A stretch of 64,000 bases of DNA, from positions 124,001-188,000 of the forward strand of contig CAYNIW010000001.1 of assembly GCA_964397545.1 (NCBI GenBank), read 5' to 3'. This DNA is from JAFGIG01 sp964397545 (GTDB taxonomy: Bacteria; SDB-A). The position numbers and the translations under genes were made by a program. Positions 58,532-64,000 of this stretch are shown here, piece by piece. Each line of letters opens with the position of its first letter. Positions within the stretch are counted from its first letter, which is position 1. The notes under the pieces are model-generated. The model was given only the letters and a program-made list of their open reading frames with translations, had not been told where the DNA came from and did no database searches.

Positions 58532-60225
58532 TGGCTAAAGAACTTTTAAACGCTCTTTTAAATGCGAGGCTTATATCGAAAAGCCAGATTAATGCAATTG
58601 AAGAAAAAAGACAGGAGACAGGGGATTGCGAGATAGCGGTTCTCATAAAGAGCGGGCACATATCCGAACAGAGACTGATGAACTTTTTCGACAAGGATTA
58701 CGGCATACAGAACATAGACATGGCTGAGCAAAATCCTGACCCTGTAGTTCTCGAACTTATTAAACCCGATATAGCTAATAAATACAGAATATTTCCGATA
58801 AAAAGAACGGGAAAAAGTCTTGTATTGGGTATGGTAAACCCTCTCGATGAAGAAGCCCTCGCGGAAGTCAGTTTTCTGACAGGGCTCAACCCTCAAAAGT
58901 ATTATGTCCGCGACAGTCAAATGCAGAGATATCTCGAAAAATACTATCCCATGCAGACTGGAGGCAGTTTAATCTCGATGGAGAACCAAGCGGCAGCGGA
59001 AAAAGACAAAGGGGATCTTCTTATCGAAGAAGAATATGAGGAGGAGATATCATTCGGAACATCTTCTCAGGCCGCCGATTTCGTCAAATACATCATAGAT
59101 GACGCAGTCGCGAGAAAAGCCAGCGACATCCATATTGAGTTCATCGGAAAAAGACAAAGGGTCAGGATGAGAATAGACGGTGTCCTGCAGGAGGTCGTGG
59201 ATGCTCCGGGGAAATTCAGCCTCGCCATAATACAGAGAGTCAAAATCCTTTCCAAAATGGACATCTCTGAGCATTTTAAACCGCAGGACGGAAGGATTCA
59301 ATGGCGCTTCAGGGGAAGAGACATAGACCTCAGAGTTAGCGTTATACCTACTGTCCTCGGCGAGAAGGTAGTCATGAGGATACTTGACAAAAGCAGCTTG
59401 ATGGTAGATCTGAAGGATCTCGGTTTTTCGGAAAAATCGAGAAAGCTTTTTGAGGATGCTCTTGAAAGGCCATACGGAATAATACTGATTACCGGCCCGA
59501 CGGGAAGCGGAAAATCCACAACTCTCTATTCTGCGCTGAGCAGGCTGAACAGACCTAACATACAGATAGTCACGGTAGAAGACCCGGTCGAATACAACCT
59601 GCGCGGAATTAATCAGGTTCCGATAAACGCAGAGATAGGATTTGATTTTCCAAACGCCTTGAGGTCTCTTCTCAGGCACTCTCCCGACATTATCATGGTC
59701 GGTGAAATAAGAGACACTGAAACTGCCGAAATAGCGATCCGAGCTGCTCTGGCAGGCCAGCTCGTTCTTTCTACTATTCACACGAACGACGCTCCGTCGA
59801 CTGTCAACAGACTCGTCGATATGGGGGTAAAATCTTTTTTGGTCGCCGCGTCATTAAACCTTATACAGGCTCAGAGACTAGTCAGGAAAATATGTTCCAA
59901 CTGCAAGGCTCCTTTTGTATATCCTGAAAAATTTCTCGATGATGTCGGCTTATCTAAAGATGAAATGAAGAACGCGGTTTTTTACAAAGGAAGGGGATGC
60001 AGCAACTGTAACAACACAGGATACAAAGGCAGGGTCGCCATTACGGAAGTGATGCCGATATCCAAAAAATTAAGGCAAATGGTCGTCGACAATCAGTCCA
60101 CGGCTACTCTGAAGAAAGCCGCGGAGGATGAGGGGATGGTATCCATGAGAAACGACGCTCTTGACAAGGTAAAAAAAGGTTTGACGACCCTTGAAGAAAT
60201 GATACGCGAAACTTCTTCGCTGTAA
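58531..60225 (+). CDS. pilB: PilB/GspE-type secretion ATPase (second copy)
   Basis: Paralogue of the preceding gene. N-terminal ATPase-associated region, Asp-box ARKASDIHIEF, Walker A GPTGSGKST, Walker B IMVGEIRDTETAEIA, His box STIHTN and zinc cysteines CSNC/CSNC. 564 residues. Motifs here are nearer consensus than in the first copy. One base overlap with the first copy; pilT follows 11 bases after. The two copies may serve distinct machines (pilus and secretion), but that is inference. Confidence 0.9.
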   Translation: MAKELLNALLNARLISKSQINAIEEKRQETGDCEIAVLIKSGHISEQRLMNFFDKDYGIQNIDMAEQNPDPVVLELIKPDIANKYRIFPIKRTGKSLVLGMVNPLDEEALAEVSFLTGLNPQKYYVRDSQMQRYLEKYYPMQTGGSLISMENQAAAEKDKGDLLIEEEYEEEISFGTSSQAADFVKYIIDDAVARKASDIHIEFIGKRQRVRMRIDGVLQEVVDAPGKFSLAIIQRVKILSKMDISEHFKPQDGRIQWRFRGRDIDLRVSVIPTVLGEKVVMRILDKSSLMVDLKDLGFSEKSRKLFEDALERPYGIILITGPTGSGKSTTLYSALSRLNRPNIQIVTVEDPVEYNLRGINQVPINAEIGFDFPNALRSLLRHSPDIIMVGEIRDTETAEIAIRAALAGQLVLSTIHTNDAPSTVNRLVDMGVKSFLVAASLNLIQAQRLVRKICSNCKAPFVYPEKFLDDVGLSKDEMKNAVFYKGRGCSNCNNTGYKGRVAITEVMPISKKLRQMVVDNQSTATLKKAAEDEGMVSMRNDALDKVKKGLTTLEEMIRETSSL

Positions 60226-60236
60226 CGGGAGGAAAA

Positions 60237-61316
60237 ATGGCGACAATAAGCATTGAAAATCTTCTCAGGGAAATGGTTGAAAGAAAGGCTTCAGACCTTC
60301 ATCTGACAGTTGGTTCTCCTCCCGTGTTCAGAGTAGACGGAGATATAGTTCCTTCTCAGTATCCTAAACTTTCCCCTGATAACGCTCAGGCATTGGTTTA
60401 TTCCGTTCTGAACGACGAGCAGAAGAAAAAATTCGAGAACGATCACGAACTCGACCTGAGTTTCGGAATTCCGGGAGTGAGCAGGTTCAGGGCTAACGCT
60501 TTTCTTCAGAGGGGAAATGTTTCCATGGCAATCAGGACGATTCCTTTCGAAATACTGTCTTTCGATAAGCTTGGTTTGCCGCGAATAGTCTCAGAATGGG
60601 CAAATTACGCCAAAGGGCTCGTTCTCGTCACCGGGCCGACGGGTAGCGGCAAATCTACTACTCTTGCGGCTCTGATAAATAAAATAAACATGGAGAAAAA
60701 GAAACATATTGTGACCGTAGAAGACCCTATAGAATACACCTTCCAGCACAGATCCTGCATAGTAAACCAAAGACAGGTGGGATCCGATACAAAATCTTTC
60801 TCATCCGCGCTTAAATACGTTCTCAGGCAGGATCCGGACGTTGTTATGGTCGGCGAGATGAGGGATCTGGAGACCACAGAAGCCGCTCTTACTATAGCCG
60901 AGACCGGCCATTTGACGTTCGGAACCCTACACACAAATTCAGCCGTTGAAAGCATAAACAGAATAATTGACATTTTTCCGTCAAACAGGCAGTCTCAGGT
61001 CAGATCACAGTTGGCGTTCGTTCTTAGAGCTGTTTTGACTCAAGCGCTGATTCCCAAGATAAAAGGGGGAAGAGCGCTTGTGATGGAAATTCTTATTGTT
61101 ACACCCGCGGTATCTGCTCTGATAAGAGAAGAAAAAATTCATCAGATATACAACTTTATGCAGGCCGGGAAAAAATTCGGAATGATGACTATGAACGAAA
61201 GCCTTCTGGCGCATTGGGCCAGCAAAGACATAAGTCTCGATCAGGCTTTCGCAAACTCGAGGAATCCCGAGGAGCTTGAAAGAATGATGGAAGACTACAG
61301 AAAAACAAAGAAATAA
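60237..61316 (+). CDS. pilT: Type IV pilus retraction ATPase PilT
   Basis: Powers pilus retraction (twitching, DNA uptake). 359 residues, starting ATISIENLLREMVERKASDLHL; AIRTIPFEI motif, Walker A GPTGSGKST, Walker B VVMVGEMRDLETTEAAL, and the C-terminal AIRNLIREK-like ALIREEKIHQIYNFM. No zinc site, as expected for PilT. GGAGG before the ATG. Sits between pilB and pilC. Confidence 0.95.
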   Translation: MATISIENLLREMVERKASDLHLTVGSPPVFRVDGDIVPSQYPKLSPDNAQALVYSVLNDEQKKKFENDHELDLSFGIPGVSRFRANAFLQRGNVSMAIRTIPFEILSFDKLGLPRIVSEWANYAKGLVLVTGPTGSGKSTTLAALINKINMEKKKHIVTVEDPIEYTFQHRSCIVNQRQVGSDTKSFSSALKYVLRQDPDVVMVGEMRDLETTEAALTIAETGHLTFGTLHTNSAVESINRIIDIFPSNRQSQVRSQLAFVLRAVLTQALIPKIKGGRALVMEILIVTPAVSALIREEKIHQIYNFMQAGKKFGMMTMNESLLAHWASKDISLDQAFANSRNPEELERMMEDYRKTKK

Positions 61317-61334
61317 AATAGTCAGGAGGTTTCC

Positions 61335-62558
61335 ATGGCTGTCTTCGTGTTTAAGGGCGTAAAAGGCGACGGAAGCGAAGAATCCGGCGAATTGACCGCA
61401 TCGTCCATACAGGATGCCAAACTGCAGTTGAGGTCAAAAAAGATAACTCCGATCTCGATCAAAAGGAAAGACACTTTATACAATAGGATGAAGGAAGTTC
61501 AGCTGACGACGGGAATCGGCACTAAGGAAATGGCGGCTTTCACGAGACAGTTCGCGACAATGATAAACGCGGGACTTCCGCTCATGAGATGCCTTGAAAT
61601 CCTCACGGAACAGGAAACAAATCCCGGTTTTAAGAAAACACTTAAAGAACTTGCCGGAGACGTCGAAGGCGGAACCACGCTTGCCGAAGCAATGAGAAAA
61701 CACAAACGTTTTTTTACGGATCTCTACGTCAATATGGTCGAAGCGGGGGAAAAAGGCGGAGCTCTTGACACTATTCTTCAGAGGCTTGCCGTGTATCTGG
61801 AAAAGTCGGCTGCGCTTGCCGCAAAAATTCGGGGAGCCATGATTTATCCCACCATGATAACAATAGTGACCATAATTGCTGTTGCCACTATCCTCGTCTT
61901 CGTTCTTCCCACATTCAAATCAATGTTCGAAGGACTCGGAGCAGACCTTCCGTTGCCGACTCAGATAGTTATGGCAATTTCAAACGTGCTTAGAGGGAAT
62001 ATTATTCTGTTCCTGGTAATAGCAGCGGCAATGATAGTGGGGTATAAACTCGGAGTTAGAACCAAACAAGGGCTGAAGATAAAAGACACCGTAACACTCC
62101 ATCTGCCAGTATTCGGGCCTCTTGTGAGAAAATCGTCGATAGCGAGATTTTCGAGAACTCTGTCCACTCTTCTTTCAAGCGGTGTCGCGATACTCGATTC
62201 CCTTGAGATAACGGCTAAGACATCAGGTAATTCCCTTGTGGAAAAGGCGGTTTACGCGGCGAGGACTTCCATTAGCGAAGGAGAAGACATATCCGGCCCT
62301 CTCGGAAGAGAAAAGGTTTTTCCTCCCATGGTGATACAGATGGTCAGGATCGGAGAGCAGAGCGGACAGCTTGACGTCATGCTTTCCAAAGTTGCAGACT
62401 TTTTCGATCAGGAAGTGGATCAAGCCGTTGAAAATCTGACAGCGGCTCTGGAACCGATAATCATGATAGTCCTCGGTGTTGTAATAGGCGGGCTTGTGGT
62501 TGCCATGTATATGCCTATATTCACGATGGCTTCAACTTTTATGGAGCACGCGGGCTAA
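61335..62558 (+). CDS. pilC: Type IV pilus inner-membrane platform protein PilC
   Basis: Polytopic assembly-platform protein. 407 residues with two GspF domains (AAFTRQFATMINAGLPLMRCLEIL and RFSRTLSTLLSSGVAILDSLEI) each followed by a helix; three membrane segments near 175, 220 and 380. AGGAGG precedes ATG. It ends nine bases before the PilS-like TTG. Confidence 0.95.
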   Translation: MAVFVFKGVKGDGSEESGELTASSIQDAKLQLRSKKITPISIKRKDTLYNRMKEVQLTTGIGTKEMAAFTRQFATMINAGLPLMRCLEILTEQETNPGFKKTLKELAGDVEGGTTLAEAMRKHKRFFTDLYVNMVEAGEKGGALDTILQRLAVYLEKSAALAAKIRGAMIYPTMITIVTIIAVATILVFVLPTFKSMFEGLGADLPLPTQIVMAISNVLRGNIILFLVIAAAMIVGYKLGVRTKQGLKIKDTVTLHLPVFGPLVRKSSIARFSRTLSTLLSSGVAILDSLEITAKTSGNSLVEKAVYAARTSISEGEDISGPLGREKVFPPMVIQMVRIGEQSGQLDVMLSKVADFFDQEVDQAVENLTAALEPIIMIVLGVVIGGLVVAMYMPIFTMASTFMEHAG

Positions 62559-62566
62559 AAGGATAC

Positions 62567-64000
62567 TTGAAGACTTCATTTCTTCCCGGGTTTAAGTTGA
62601 AAGACGAGGCGATAGCATTCTATCGCCCGTTCTTTTTTTTTCTGATATCTTTTATAGTCTCTCTGCCGTTGGACGCAAGGGCTCCTTTTTATATTTCACT
62701 CGTTACTTTCATGTCTTCGGTAAACAGTTTGTCCGAAATGTTTTTCTTCAGAAAGAAAAGCGGTTTATGGGTGTTGAATCTTTTAGTAGACGTCTTTTGC
62801 GCTTCTTTTGTCATTGTTCTTTCGGGGGGGACAGACAGCAGTCTTTACATGCTTTTTTTTCTTGTTATCCTCGTCTATACAATGAAAAAAGGCGCGAAAG
62901 CGGCATGGTTTTCTCTGTCGGTCACAATGATATTTTATCTGGTTCTTCTTATTTTTCAGCGATACGGTGTTTATTATTATAAAGATGAAGTTTTGATGTT
63001 TTTCAGGAATACTCCCGCTGAAGAAGAAGATAGCTATATATATTTCACGCAGTTTCTATATGCGCTGATCTCATCTTTAATAATCAGCGCCATGTCGGTA
63101 TGGATGGAAGAAAAATCGGCGTCAAAAACAAAACAGCTGGAATATGTCAGACACACGACGGACGACATACTAAGATCCATGCAGGAGGGTCTTTTAACAG
63201 TAAACAGCGTATTTGAAACTGTTTTTGTCAACCCGTCTTTTATTCTTTTCTCAGGATTAGGGAATCTCTCTCCGGGGGTAAAAGTTCCAGACAAAGCGAG
63301 GAAATGGCTTGAAGAAAACATTTATTCAATTGATTTGGTGGGACTTGACGGGAAGAAAAGAAATCTTAAATGCGACTTGAACGAGATAAAAGATCAAAAA
63401 GGAAAAGTAATCGGCAGAATAATGGTCCTTAATGACATCACTGAAATTCTCGTAAAAGACAAGAAGATCAATGAAATAAACCAATTGGCTGTAATAGGAG
63501 AAATGAGCGCAAATATCGCGCACGAACTGAGAAATCCCCTCGCGTCCATAAGGGTCTCAATAGATTTGCTTTCTAAAAATTTAGAAGAAAACGCGAATGA
63601 AGTAGCCCGAATAGCCAAAACAGAAATAGACAGAATAAATAAAATGATAGAAGATTTTCTTTCTTTTTCAAAATTGCCGGATCCGAAAATGAAAATTTTT
63701 AGCTTGAGAGACGTAGTCGGCGATGTTGTGAAGGCTTTTTCCATGGCAAGGCAGGATGTAATAGTCGAAGCTGAATTATGCCCTCCTGAATGGTATATTT
63801 TTGCGGATAAGAATCAGCTCAAGCAGGTTCTATTCAATCTCATGGGCAATGCCTACAAAGCAGTCAGGGATTCTGATGAAAAAAGGATATATGTCAAAAT
63901 TGTAAGAGCGGAAGAAAAAATAGCGCTGTCAGTCAAAGACAACGGCGCCGGAATAAGGACTCAATCGCTATCAAAGATTTTTAACCCGTTTTTTACAGAA
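62567..64000 (+). CDS. PilS-like sensor histidine kinase (incomplete at the right edge)
   Basis: 478 codons are visible. Several membrane helices occupy residues ~15-190, followed by a PAS-like region and the kinase core: phosphoacceptor His in ANIAHELRNPLASI, N box FNLMGNAYKAV, and G1 DNGAGI near the end; the ATP-lid is cut off. TTG at 62567 with AAAGGA upstream is the likely start; a later ATG at 62710 would lose the first helix. Position after pilC matches PilS of other species. A terminator-like hairpin lies in its first codons. Confidence 0.85.
   Translation, partial: MKTSFLPGFKLKDEAIAFYRPFFFFLISFIVSLPLDARAPFYISLVTFMSSVNSLSEMFFFRKKSGLWVLNLLVDVFCASFVIVLSGGTDSSLYMLFFLVILVYTMKKGAKAAWFSLSVTMIFYLVLLIFQRYGVYYYKDEVLMFFRNTPAEEEDSYIYFTQFLYALISSLIISAMSVWMEEKSASKTKQLEYVRHTTDDILRSMQEGLLTVNSVFETVFVNPSFILFSGLGNLSPGVKVPDKARKWLEENIYSIDLVGLDGKKRNLKCDLNEIKDQKGKVIGRIMVLNDITEILVKDKKINEINQLAVIGEMSANIAHELRNPLASIRVSIDLLSKNLEENANEVARIAKTEIDRINKMIEDFLSFSKLPDPKMKIFSLRDVVGDVVKAFSMARQDVIVEAELCPPEWYIFADKNQLKQVLFNLMGNAYKAVRDSDEKRIYVKIVRAEEKIALSVKDNGAGIRTQSLSKIFNPFFTE
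62604..62641 (+). terminator. Intrinsic terminator of pilC, embedded in the pilS-like coding start
   Basis: GGCGATAG, loop CATT, CTATCGCC (8-bp perfect stem, extended by ACG/CGT around one bulged A), then TCTTTTTTTTT. The bases encode residues ~13-25 of the kinase. Confidence 0.75.

Noticed and set aside
1..64000. CRISPR arrays, insertion sequences, prophage, integrase or attachment sites
   Set aside because: No repeated spacers, transposase, recombinase or terminal repeats were seen; the tRNA cluster at 12364-12606 has no adjacent integrase.

Overview
The window reads as ordinary chromosome from an anaerobic, diderm (outer-membrane) bacterium of about 42-45% GC. LptD and several predicted beta-barrels imply an outer membrane. 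A type IV pilus motor cluster, oxygen-independent ribonucleotide reductases (class III NrdD/NrdG and class II NrdJ), a butyrate kinase and an H-cluster iron-sulfur protein imply anaerobic life. The set of uncharacterised membrane genes and the gene order suggest a little-studied candidate phylum (something like WOR-3/TA06), but this is a guess from gene content. Genes are packed tightly, many starts are TTG or GTG, and stop/start overlaps (TTGA, GTGA, ATGA) are common. I see no insertion sequences, prophage, CRISPR array or rRNA. No gene-free stretch exceeds 300 bases; the longest without any gene is 21447-21691.

Layout. 1-3427 (-): cmk-plsC-ispH-rpsA plus a GYD-domain gene. 3496-6567: metallo-beta-lactamase hydrolase, HutH-family ammonia-lyase with an altered MIO triad, prohibitin-like protein. 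6722-12322 (+): Smg-like gene, topA, a GH13 hydrolase, a protein with an apparently dead alkyltransferase domain, a putative lipoprotein. 12364-12606: tRNA-Gly, tRNA-Cys, tRNA-Leu. 12618-19065: M20 peptidase, membrane protein, ndk, large outer-membrane protein. 19109-24380: sensor kinase, NtrC-type activator, REC-PATAN-roadblock protein, a 71-residue protein and a hydrogenase-like protein, with a sigma-54 promoter and a dyad in the middle. 24497-29383: six-gene membrane operon (DUF6754-like, three membrane proteins, DUF502, CorC/HlyC). 29392-34764: dnaE, outer-membrane protein, buk. 34916-40303: nrdR-nrdD-nrdG-nrdJ. 40305-43357: degenerate SpoIIE-like membrane protein and a glycosyltransferase. 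43393-46301 (-): lipoprotein and MltD-like transglycosylase. 46492-49567: lepA, purD. 49559-55264: small membrane protein, a second kinase/NtrC pair, lptD. 55381-56724: HU, maf, comEA. 56822-64000: two pilB-type ATPases, pilT, pilC and a PilS-like kinase cut by the window edge.

The best candidate for an undescribed system is 19109-24380. A cytosolic kinase and a sigma-54 activator lie directly upstream of a 245-bp control region holding a 21-bp near-perfect dyad and a GG-N10-GC promoter. That promoter would drive a response regulator fused to PATAN and roadblock-like domains (with a strong internal start that could release the roadblock part alone), a small helical protein and an H-cluster-like sensor. 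Other notable points: two perfect intrinsic terminators lie inside the first codons of the downstream genes (maf and the pilS-like gene); the ammonia-lyase carries Ala-Cys-Gly instead of Ala-Ser-Gly; the alkyltransferase-like protein has lost its active-site Cys and His; and a NrdR-box pair precedes an operon of three ATP-cone proteins.
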